Source of the DNA: Kutzneria buriramensis
Lineage (GTDB): Bacteria; Actinomycetota; Actinomycetes; Mycobacteriales; Pseudonocardiaceae
Direction: 5' to 3'
DNA: 64,000 bases
Assembly (NCBI RefSeq): GCF_043575855.1
Contig: NZ_CP144375.1
Location: 9,176,001 to 9,240,000 of the forward strand
The first letter of the stretch is position 1; each line of letters opens with the position of its first letter. The position numbers were made by a program, and so were the translations under genes. The notes beneath the pieces were generated by a model, which saw only the letters and a list, made by a program, of their open reading frames with translations, did not search any database and was not told where the DNA came from. Below are positions 50,439 through 57,941 of the stretch, in pieces.

Positions 50439-53402
50439 ATGATGCTGGGCGAAAGGCTGCGCACCTGGGCGGTCGGCGCGTCGGAATCCACGGCGCTGCC
50501 GCAGGTCGCCTGCGTCGAGGCGGGGCACGCGCTGCTGCTGCACATCGAGGGACACCTCAACCCTCGCGCGCTGGCCTTCGCCCGCATGATCGCGCACGAC
50601 CCCGACCACACCGTGGTGGTCGCGGACGTGCCGCCGGACGGGCCGATCGAGCTGTGGCACACCGTCGCCGCACACCTGGGCCGCCGCCGCGGCGGCTACC
50701 GGCTGGTGCTGGGCAAGCACTCCCGCGACGCCGCCGTGATGACCGGCCAGTGGCTGGCGGAACGGCTCAACTGCCCCGTTCTCGTGCCCGACGGCGACGT
50801 CGTGATGGCGCCCGGCGGCGCGCTGTTCAGCTCCGCGCTGCAGGGCGTGGGCTGGGTCCGGTTCCGCCGGGGCCGGGCGCCGCAGCAGGATTCGCGCCGG
50901 TTCCCGATCCCGGACTGGAGCTACCCCGGCACCGAGCACATCTGGCAGCCCGGCCCGGTCAGCGTGGTGGAGCCGCTGCCGTCCGGCGTGTGGATCCGGC
51001 CGCTGGAGTCCGCCGACGACCAGCGGGCGCTGCTGATCTCCGGGCTGGTGCCGCGGTCGGACATGATGACCGTGGTACTGGGGTCGCCGAACTCGCGGCC
51101 GGTGCCGATGAGCGAGATCGCCCGGTTCTGCCACTCGGTGCCGCCGGAGAGCCGGGACAAGGTTCGCTTCGTCCAGTACGGACCGGTCGAGGTGCTGCGT
51201 TCCTCGGTGGGGCAGGCGCTCGCCGACCAGCTCGGCGCGGCTGTCACCTTCTACGGCGGAATGCCGTCCACCGAAGGCACTCTGCACGTGGTGGCCCCGG
51301 AAGGCGGCCTCGGCTGGCGCTCCTTCGCCCGTGAGCTGCGGTACCTGCCGCGCGCCGCGGCCGCCGGCCGGATCCTGCCGCCGCAGCTGCTCCAGTACGA
51401 GTCTCCGGTGCCGGGCGCCTCGGAGCTGGCGCCCGGGGTTTACTGGTACGCCAACGATGCCGTCGTCGAGATCGTCCAGAGTGGACTGTGGCTGCGGCCG
51501 CCGGTGGCCCCCGTGAACGCCGACCACGTGCGGACCGCGCCCATCGACCCGCGGCACGCCGCCGTCGTGTTCGACACCTCGTCGCGGCACGTGAGCGACC
51601 GGATGCAGGCGCTGGCCGGGGAGATCCTCGCGACCATGGACCCGGCGATGCGCCGGATGTTCCGGGTGCTGCCGGCCGCCGTGCTGATCGCCAACAGCCA
51701 CCACGTGCCGGCGCTGCCGGCCAACGGCATGGTCGTGGAGGCCGTGCCGGGCCAGTGGACCTCGTCGGAGACCGTCGAACTGCCCGCCGACCACGGTGTC
51801 GAGCTGATGGCCCCGCGGCTGTCGCTGCCGGCCCTGCCGGCCGGTCCGGTGGAGGCGACGGTGGTGGTGTCCGCCGACATGATCGTGGACGCCGACGTCG
51901 TCGACTATCTGGACTCGCCGACCGCGTCCGTCGTTCTGGAGTCCGCGGTCATCGGACTCGCCGGCGGCGCCCTCGACGAGGAGCCCGAGCCGGTCGCCGA
52001 AGAGCCGACGCTGGAGTCGCCGGTGGTGGCCCAGCCGGTGGTCGAGGCCCCGGCGGCGATCGTCACCGCCGCCAAGCCGGCCGCCGTCGAGCCGACCGCC
52101 ATCGAGCCGGCCCAGCCCCTTCCGGTGGCCGCCGTCACCGAGTCGGTGGCTCCCGAGCCGATCGTCACGGCTGCCGTTGCCGAGCCGATCGTTACCGTTG
52201 CCGAGCCAGTGGTCCCCGAGCCGATCGTTGTCGAGCCGGTTGCCCCGGTGCCGGTCGTCGCGGAGTCCGCCGGGCCGGTCGCCACCGCCGCCGAGCCGCC
52301 GGCCACGCCCGCCGAATCGGCCGGCGCCGCCGCGGTGCAGGCCTTGCCGGAGTCCGCGGCCCCGAAGCCGATCGTCACCTCGGCCGTGGACGCGCCGCCG
52401 GCGGCCATGCCGACTGGCCTCCGGCTGGAGTCCTCGGTGCCGGACTTCGGCATCGACTTCGCCGCCATCGCGGTCCCGGCGCCGGCCCCGCAACAGCCGA
52501 CCGCCACTGCGCAGCCCGACGCGGCGGCGATCCTGGAGCCCGAGCCGGCGCCGGATCCGATGCCCGCCCCGGCGGCGGCGCCGGAGCAGCCGGCAGCCGG
52601 TGCCCGAAGCGTTGCGGTGCAGCCGGTTCCGGCCTCCGGTGCCTGCGCGGTGCCGCCGACCCGTGGCCTGACCGAGGAACGAGCCTGGCTGCGTAAGGCC
52701 CTGAGCTCCCAGTACGACGTCGCGGCGAGCACCGTCTCCCGGATGCTGTCGCAGGTCCCGGGCCTGCGCGTGGGCATGCAGGCCGACGAGGTGCTGGCCG
52801 ACCTGGTCGGCGTCCGGCTCTACCTGACCGGCGACAGCGCGGGCGTGGACGAGGCGGTCCGCACGGCGGCCCCCGGCCCGCACGTGCCGCTGGCCCGCGT
52901 GGTCACCTCCGGCCTGAAGCGGCTGCCGTCCTACCGCGGCGCGACGCAGCTGTGGGCGGTGGCCGGACCGTCCGAACTGGACTGGTACCGCAATCGGATG
53001 CTGGTCAGCGAATGGGCCTTCCTGACGGCCACCACGGCGGGCCGGCCGGTCCTGGCCGGCGAGGTGGAGTTCCGGGTGTGGTCCATGACCGCCCGCCGGA
53101 CCCAGCTGATCGACCCGTCCGTCGAGGACCAGGTGCTGTTCGTGCCGGGCACCAACTTCAAGGTGCTCGAGGTCCGCGACGAGCCGCACCCGGTGGTGCT
53201 GCTGCGCGAGCTGTCCACCGCCGAGATCGGCGAGGACGGCCAGGTCAACACCGGCCGCAGCATGTTCGACGACCTGGCGCTGGGCGGGCTCGACCAGGCC
53301 GCGCAGGCCTGGGCCCAGGTCACCGGCGCGGACGCGGCGCGGCCGACCGCGAGCGCCCCGCCCGGACTGCTTTCCGTCGCGATGGAGAGGACAAGCGCAT
53401 GA
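50439..53402 (+). CDS. Large ESX-locus protein with degenerate ADP-ribosyltransferase-like C-terminus
   Basis: A 987-residue protein with no signal peptide. Residues 1-500 form a mixed alpha/beta region without a named match; a stretch ending GWVRFRRG resembles a segment of actinobacterial polymorphic toxins (from memory). Residues 510-740 are a low-complexity linker rich in Pro, Ala, Val and Glu. Residues 745-975 follow the R-S-E ADP-ribosyltransferase pattern: YRG with R833, FLTATT near 860, and EDQVLFVPGTNFKV with E896 and Q898. The catalytic second Glu of the E-x-E motif appears to be Gln, so enzymatic activity is doubtful. The eccB stop and this ATG are 1 nt apart, and its stop overlaps the next start (ATGA), so it belongs to the ESX operon. 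Confidence 0.7.
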   Translation: MMLGERLRTWAVGASESTALPQVACVEAGHALLLHIEGHLNPRALAFARMIAHDPDHTVVVADVPPDGPIELWHTVAAHLGRRRGGYRLVLGKHSRDAAVMTGQWLAERLNCPVLVPDGDVVMAPGGALFSSALQGVGWVRFRRGRAPQQDSRRFPIPDWSYPGTEHIWQPGPVSVVEPLPSGVWIRPLESADDQRALLISGLVPRSDMMTVVLGSPNSRPVPMSEIARFCHSVPPESRDKVRFVQYGPVEVLRSSVGQALADQLGAAVTFYGGMPSTEGTLHVVAPEGGLGWRSFARELRYLPRAAAAGRILPPQLLQYESPVPGASELAPGVYWYANDAVVEIVQSGLWLRPPVAPVNADHVRTAPIDPRHAAVVFDTSSRHVSDRMQALAGEILATMDPAMRRMFRVLPAAVLIANSHHVPALPANGMVVEAVPGQWTSSETVELPADHGVELMAPRLSLPALPAGPVEATVVVSADMIVDADVVDYLDSPTASVVLESAVIGLAGGALDEEPEPVAEEPTLESPVVAQPVVEAPAAIVTAAKPAAVEPTAIEPAQPLPVAAVTESVAPEPIVTAAVAEPIVTVAEPVVPEPIVVEPVAPVPVVAESAGPVATAAEPPATPAESAGAAAVQALPESAAPKPIVTSAVDAPPAAMPTGLRLESSVPDFGIDFAAIAVPAPAPQQPTATAQPDAAAILEPEPAPDPMPAPAAAPEQPAAGARSVAVQPVPASGACAVPPTRGLTEERAWLRKALSSQYDVAASTVSRMLSQVPGLRVGMQADEVLADLVGVRLYLTGDSAGVDEAVRTAAPGPHVPLARVVTSGLKRLPSYRGATQLWAVAGPSELDWYRNRMLVSEWAFLTATTAGRPVLAGEVEFRVWSMTARRTQLIDPSVEDQVLFVPGTNFKVLEVRDEPHPVVLLRELSTAEIGEDGQVNTGRSMFDDLALGGLDQAAQAWAQVTGADAARPTASAPPGLLSVAMERTSA

Positions 53403-56400
53403 CCCGCCAGGTCCTTCAGGTGCCGGGCGCCTTCCGCACCATCGCCGAGGCGCTGGCCAAGGCCACCGACGGCTCGGTGGTCAACGTCGCCTCGGGGCGG
53501 TACGAGGAGTCGCTGGCGATCACCGGCGTCGTGACGATCAACGCCGAGGACGGCCCGGGCACGGTCCGGCTGCACTCGGCCACCGGCAGCACGCTGGTGG
53601 TCGCCGGCGGCGCGGTGCAACTGTCCGGTTTGGACATCACCGGCGACGACGCCGAGCTGCCGGTGCTGGACGTCCGCAACGGCGAGGCGGCGCTGGACAA
53701 CTGCCGGGTCGGCGGCGCGGCGTGGACCGCCGTGCTGGCCAGGCAGACCGGCGTGCTGGCGATGCGGCAGTGCCGGGTGCAGAACCCGACCGGCGCCGGC
53801 GTGGTCGTCACCTCCGTCGGCAACAGCTCCGTCGAGGAGACGGTGATCGCCGAGGTCGGGTCGTCGGCGATGGTGGTCGCGGAGAGCGGCCGGGTGCAGG
53901 TGCGCGGCTGCGTCTTCGACCACGTCAAGGGCAACGGCTTGTGCGTCAACGGTTCCGGCATCGGGCAGGTCTCCGACACCAGGATCGTCGGCAGCGGCAA
54001 GCCGGCGGTGGTGATCGAGCAGGAGGGCCGGGCGGAGCTGACCCGGGTCGTCATCACGGAGAGCGCCAGTCTGGACGCCTACCTCACCAGCGCGGGCGAG
54101 GTGACGCTGACCGACTGCGAGTTCTCCGGTTCCGGCGGCCAGTCCGTGCACATCGCCAACGGCGCGAAGCCGACGCTGCATGGCTGCACGTTCTCCGGCG
54201 CGTCGCGTCAGGGCGTGCACGTGACGGGCGGCTCGTCGCCGACGATCGAGAGCTGCACCATCACCGACAGCCCGATCGGCCTGCTGGTCGATGCCGCCGC
54301 CGACCCGGCGGTCCGGATGCTGACCGTCACCAAGGCCGACCAGTCGGCGGTGTTGGTGAGCGGCGGCGGAAAGGCCCGTGTCGACGGCCTTTCGGTGACC
54401 GGGGGAGTGCGGGTCGTCGACTCCGGCATCGACCTGCGGCGCGCGGTCGTCGAGCTTGCCGGCGGCGTCGGTGTCGCGCTGGAGGGCTCGTCCACCGGAC
54501 GTATCGACGAGATGCGGGTCCGGACGGCGTCCGGCGCGGGTCTGCTGCTGACCGGGCAGGCCCGGGCGACGGTGAGCTCCGCGGCGGCCCAGGGCTGCCC
54601 GGTCGAGATCGGTTCCGGCAGTGTGCTCACCCTGGAGGCCAGCGAGGTCACCGAGGTCCGCGGCGCCGGCATCGTCGTCGCGGACGGCGGCACGCTGCGG
54701 GCGACCCGCTGCCGCGTGCACCACAACTCCGGGCCGGGTATCGACGTCCAGGGCAGCGCGATGTCCGAATTGGACAATTGCGAGATCTTCGACAACGACG
54801 GCTCCGCGCCGCCGGCCCCCGCCGCGCCTGCGCCGACGCCGGCCGCGCCCGCGCAGCCGCCCGCGCCCGCGGCCTCCGCGGCCTCCGCGCCAGCCGCCCC
54901 GGCGGAGCAGGCCGATGACCAGGCCGCGCACCGCGGCGACGGCCCGTTGGCCGAGTTGCACAGCCTGGTCGGCCTGGAGTCGGTGAAGGCCGAGGTCACC
55001 GGTCTGATCAACCTGAACCGGATGGCCCAGCGGCGGGAGCAGTTGGGGTTGCCGATGCCGTCGGTGAGCCGGCATCTGGTGTTCGCCGGCCCGCCCGGCA
55101 CCGGTAAGACGACGGTGGCTCGGTTGTACGGATCCGTGTTGGCGGAGCTCGGGATTCTCCGTCAGGGCCACATGATCGAGGTGGCGCGGGCCGATCTGGT
55201 GGCGCAGTACATCGGCGCGACCGCGATCAAGACGACCGAGGTGTTCGAGAAGGCCTTGGGCGGTGTGCTGTTCATCGACGAGGCGTACACGCTGACCAGC
55301 CAGTCCGGCGGTTCCGGCCCGGACTTCGGCCAGGAGGCGGTGGACACGGTGATGAAGCTGATGGAGGACCACCGGTCCGACATCGTGGTGATCGTGGCCG
55401 GCTACACCGACCAGATGGAGCAGTTCCTCGCCTCCAACCCCGGTATGGCGTCCCGGTTCACCAAGACCGTGGAATTCCCCAACTACACGGTCGACGAGCT
55501 CGTCACGATCGTGCGGGGCATGGCGGCCAAGCACTACTACGAGCTCGACGACGACGTGCTGAACGCGCTGCACCGGTACTTCGACAAGACGCCGAAGGGC
55601 AAGACGTTCGGCAACGGCCGCGTGGCGCGCCAGCTGTTCGAGTCGATGATCTCGACGCAGGCGTCCCGGCTCGCGATCTCCGGCGGCGCGGACAACGAGC
55701 TGAGCCGGTTCGCCGTCAGCGATGTCCCGCTGGCCGAGGGCGACGACGGCACCGACACCCCCGAGGACAACCTGCCGCCCGGCCCGAGTGCCCGCCGACT
55801 GTCCACTCTGGTCGGACAGGCCACGGTCAAGGAGGCGTTGCTGGCCCGGCTCAGCGGTCTGATCGCGCTGAGCCGGCGGCGGCAGCCGTTGGGTGGGCTG
55901 GCCAATCTGGTGTTCGACGGCCCGCTGGGCAGCGGCCGTCGCACGATGGCGCGGTTGTTCGCCCGGTCGCTGGCCGAGCTCGGGCTGCTGGCGTCCGGCG
56001 CGGTCACCGAGTTGCCGCTGTCGGCGATCCCGTGCACGTTCGACGGGCAGGCGGAGATCCGGGTGCGGGCGGCGGTCGCGGAGTCGGCCGGCGGCGCGCT
56101 GCTGGTGGACATCGACCAGCTGTTCCTGCGGCGGTCCGACGCGGAGAAGGGGCGTGTCGTGGCCGCGGTGCGGGAGGTTCTCGCCGCCGCGCCAACGGAA
56201 ACCGTGCTGCTGCTGACCGGGCAGCAGCAGCTGATCGGCGCGTTGCTGGGCCGGACCGACCTCGCCGGTCGTTTCGCCGAGCACCTGCGTCTCACCGACT
56301 ACTCGCCGGCCGAGAGGGCCGAACTCGTCGTCCGTTGGTGGGCGGAGAACGGTTGGCAGGCGGGGGAAGGCGTCGTCGCTGCGCTGACGGCCGGGCTTGC

Positions 56401-56539
56401 GGCGGTCGGCGTGCGCGAGGCGCGGCAGTTCGCCGCGGTGGTCGCGGCGGGCTCGACCTCAAGGACGGTCACCACGGCCGACCTCGACAGCGCAAGGCCG
56501 TCGATCGAGGAGCGAAAGGCGGTGCCCGTGCCGGCGTGA
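53399..56539 (+). CDS. Right-handed beta-helix fused to EccA-like AAA+ modules
   Basis: A 1046-residue protein. Residues 1-465 are repeating short strands (VVNVASGRYEESLAITGVVTI, then many SGxxxxxVxGC units) typical of a right-handed parallel beta-helix. An Ala/Pro linker spans about 467-515. The first AAA+ module is CbxX/EccA-like, with P-loop GPPGTGKTT at 564-572 and Walker B VLFIDEAYTL near 622-631, and looks active. A second, degenerate module follows: GPLGSGRRT at 841-849 has Arg for the Walker Lys, and LLVDID lacks the DE pair. EccA ATPases usually carry an N-terminal TPR domain. The beta-helix replaces it here. It is translationally coupled to the preceding gene by ATGA. Confidence 0.85.
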   Translation: MTRQVLQVPGAFRTIAEALAKATDGSVVNVASGRYEESLAITGVVTINAEDGPGTVRLHSATGSTLVVAGGAVQLSGLDITGDDAELPVLDVRNGEAALDNCRVGGAAWTAVLARQTGVLAMRQCRVQNPTGAGVVVTSVGNSSVEETVIAEVGSSAMVVAESGRVQVRGCVFDHVKGNGLCVNGSGIGQVSDTRIVGSGKPAVVIEQEGRAELTRVVITESASLDAYLTSAGEVTLTDCEFSGSGGQSVHIANGAKPTLHGCTFSGASRQGVHVTGGSSPTIESCTITDSPIGLLVDAAADPAVRMLTVTKADQSAVLVSGGGKARVDGLSVTGGVRVVDSGIDLRRAVVELAGGVGVALEGSSTGRIDEMRVRTASGAGLLLTGQARATVSSAAAQGCPVEIGSGSVLTLEASEVTEVRGAGIVVADGGTLRATRCRVHHNSGPGIDVQGSAMSELDNCEIFDNDGSAPPAPAAPAPTPAAPAQPPAPAASAASAPAAPAEQADDQAAHRGDGPLAELHSLVGLESVKAEVTGLINLNRMAQRREQLGLPMPSVSRHLVFAGPPGTGKTTVARLYGSVLAELGILRQGHMIEVARADLVAQYIGATAIKTTEVFEKALGGVLFIDEAYTLTSQSGGSGPDFGQEAVDTVMKLMEDHRSDIVVIVAGYTDQMEQFLASNPGMASRFTKTVEFPNYTVDELVTIVRGMAAKHYYELDDDVLNALHRYFDKTPKGKTFGNGRVARQLFESMISTQASRLAISGGADNELSRFAVSDVPLAEGDDGTDTPEDNLPPGPSARRLSTLVGQATVKEALLARLSGLIALSRRRQPLGGLANLVFDGPLGSGRRTMARLFARSLAELGLLASGAVTELPLSAIPCTFDGQAEIRVRAAVAESAGGALLVDIDQLFLRRSDAEKGRVVAAVREVLAAAPTETVLLLTGQQQLIGALLGRTDLAGRFAEHLRLTDYSPAERAELVVRWWAENGWQAGEGVVAALTAGLAAVGVREARQFAAVVAAGSTSRTVTTADLDSARPSIEERKAVPVPA

Positions 56540-56609
56540 AACCGGTGCGACACCGAACGAAACCCAACGTGGTGACCTAGCGCACCACCAGCTGTGAGGA
56601 GTGAACTCG

Positions 56610-56933
56610 ATGGCGATTTCGAAGGTCGAACTCTCGGGCCTCGTCCAGACGGCGCAGGGCCAGCAACAGGCCATCGACAGCGTCCAGACGGACCTGCAGA
56701 ACGTCGTGTCCGAGTGCGACACGCTGGCGGCGGCCTGGACGGGCGACGCGGCCCGGCTGTTCCAGGACGCGATGAGCAACTTCCAGGACGGCGCCAACCA
56801 GGTGCTGGCCTCGCTGCGGGAGATGCACGAGAAGATGGTCAACACCCACGGCCTGTTCAGCAGCACCCACGAGAACATCGGCTCGGTGGCGAGCGGCACG
56901 GGCAGCGCCATGGGCGGCCTGCACGGTCTGTGA
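56610..56933 (+). CDS. WXG100 family protein (EsxA/EsxB-like)
   Basis: A 107-residue helical-hairpin protein. The turn motif is W43-T44-G45 (AAAWTGDAARLF) between two long helices. A YxxxD/E-like export signal is not obvious at the C-terminus; the tail ends GSAMGGLHGL. WXG100 proteins are secreted by ESX systems as dimers. The ATG at 56610 has GAGGA 9 nt upstream; an in-frame GTG at 56601 has no spacing for a ribosome site. It is paired with the next gene. Confidence 0.92.
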   Translation: MAISKVELSGLVQTAQGQQQAIDSVQTDLQNVVSECDTLAAAWTGDAARLFQDAMSNFQDGANQVLASLREMHEKMVNTHGLFSSTHENIGSVASGTGSAMGGLHGL

Positions 56934-56976
56934 TCCTTCCCCTCCCCCCTCGACGCGCAAGAAAGAGAGAAGACCA

Positions 56977-57264
56977 ATGACCTACTCCATGCAGCTCGAC
57001 ACCACGCCGGAGATCGCCGCCAACTTCCAGCGGATCGCCACCGAGCTGACCGACGTCGGCGAGGGCCTGGTGGCGACGATCAACGCGCACACCGCCAACT
57101 TCGACGGTGCCACCAAGGACGAGTTCATGCAGGTGCAGCAGCGCTACAACCAGGCGCACGAGCAGATGATCCAGCACCTGAACAAGGCGCAGACCGACCT
57201 CACCCACATCCACGAGATCATCGTCGAGGGCGAGCGCCGGGGCACCCAGACCTGGCAGATGTGA
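56977..57264 (+). CDS. WXG100-like partner without a WxG motif
   Basis: A 95-residue helical-hairpin protein. The turn reads F42-D43-G44, so the Trp is replaced by Phe. The length and heptad pattern fit the Esx family (YNQAHEQMIQHLNKAQTDLTHIHEIIVEGERR). It is presumably the heterodimer partner of the upstream WXG100 protein, 43 nt away. The ribosome site is AGAGAGAAG. The next gene starts 13 nt after the stop. Confidence 0.88.
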   Translation: MTYSMQLDTTPEIAANFQRIATELTDVGEGLVATINAHTANFDGATKDEFMQVQQRYNQAHEQMIQHLNKAQTDLTHIHEIIVEGERRGTQTWQM

Positions 57265-57277
57265 ACGGGGGCTCACC

Positions 57278-57856
57278 ATGTACGGAGAGTCGACGAGCAC
57301 GCACACTCCGCCGCCGAAGCCGAACATCCAGAACTGGGACCCCAACAGCGTCCCGCCGGTGACCGGTGGCGGTCCGACCAATCCGGAGGGAACGCCGTCG
57401 CTCACGCCGCCGAACGTGCCGGGCAAGGGTAACGGCAGCAACGGCAGCACGGCGGTCAGCACCCCCTCGATGAAGATCTTCGCGGACAACATCGGCACGC
57501 TGATCGAGCCGCTGAACAAGGCGCTCGCGCTCGTGCAGGCGATGCCGAAGGTGGCGGCGGGCGACTTCCACACCGGGCACGTCATGAAGACGATGCTCAC
57601 CGGCGACGCCGGCGACGGCATGATGCAGTCGGGCTTCGAGACGGTGCTCAAGAAGTGCGTCAAGTCGGTCACCGACACGCACGAGGCCGTGCTGAAGCTG
57701 GCCCGCGACTACGACAACATCGATGAGCTGAACAAGATGACCGGGCAGCAGCTGAGCCGGGTCCTCGGCGACCACAACGTCAGCGGCGACATCACCGCCG
57801 TCGGCTCGGTCGGCTCGAAGTTCGGCGACGGGTCCGGTTCGGGCTCCGGCTCGTAG
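57278..57856 (+). CDS. ESX-locus helical protein (probable secreted substrate or chaperone)
   Basis: A 192-residue protein. The first 65 residues are disordered, rich in Pro, Gly, Asn and Thr. A helical core follows (about 66-160, with MKIFADNIGTLIEPLNKALALVQAMPKVAAGDF and a VLKLARDYDNID helix). It ends in a Gly/Ser tail. There is no signal peptide and no clear WxG motif. The helical core resembles type VII substrate-associated proteins, but no precise family can be named. A strong terminator follows, so it is the last gene of the first ESX block. Confidence 0.8.
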   Translation: MYGESTSTHTPPPKPNIQNWDPNSVPPVTGGGPTNPEGTPSLTPPNVPGKGNGSNGSTAVSTPSMKIFADNIGTLIEPLNKALALVQAMPKVAAGDFHTGHVMKTMLTGDAGDGMMQSGFETVLKKCVKSVTDTHEAVLKLARDYDNIDELNKMTGQQLSRVLGDHNVSGDITAVGSVGSKFGDGSGSGSGS

Positions 57857-57860
57857 CACC

Positions 57861-57897
57861 GATCGGCCGTCCGTCCACACCGGACGGACGGCCGATC
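57861..57897 (+). terminator. Strong terminator dividing the ESX locus
   Basis: A perfect 16-bp stem (GATCGGCCGTCCGTCC and its complement) with a 5-nt loop, 5 nt after the preceding stop. The following genes therefore need their own promoter or read-through. Confidence 0.85.
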
Positions 57898-57941
57898 TCC
57901 CCCCTGCAAGTCCCATGCTGTGATCGAGAAACGGATGAGAG

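Noticed and set aside
52931..56284. A 1117-codon open frame on the minus strand
   Set aside because: It is antisense to the ESX 987- and 1046-residue genes. The frame is open because of third-position GC. It has no ribosome site and no recognisable domains.
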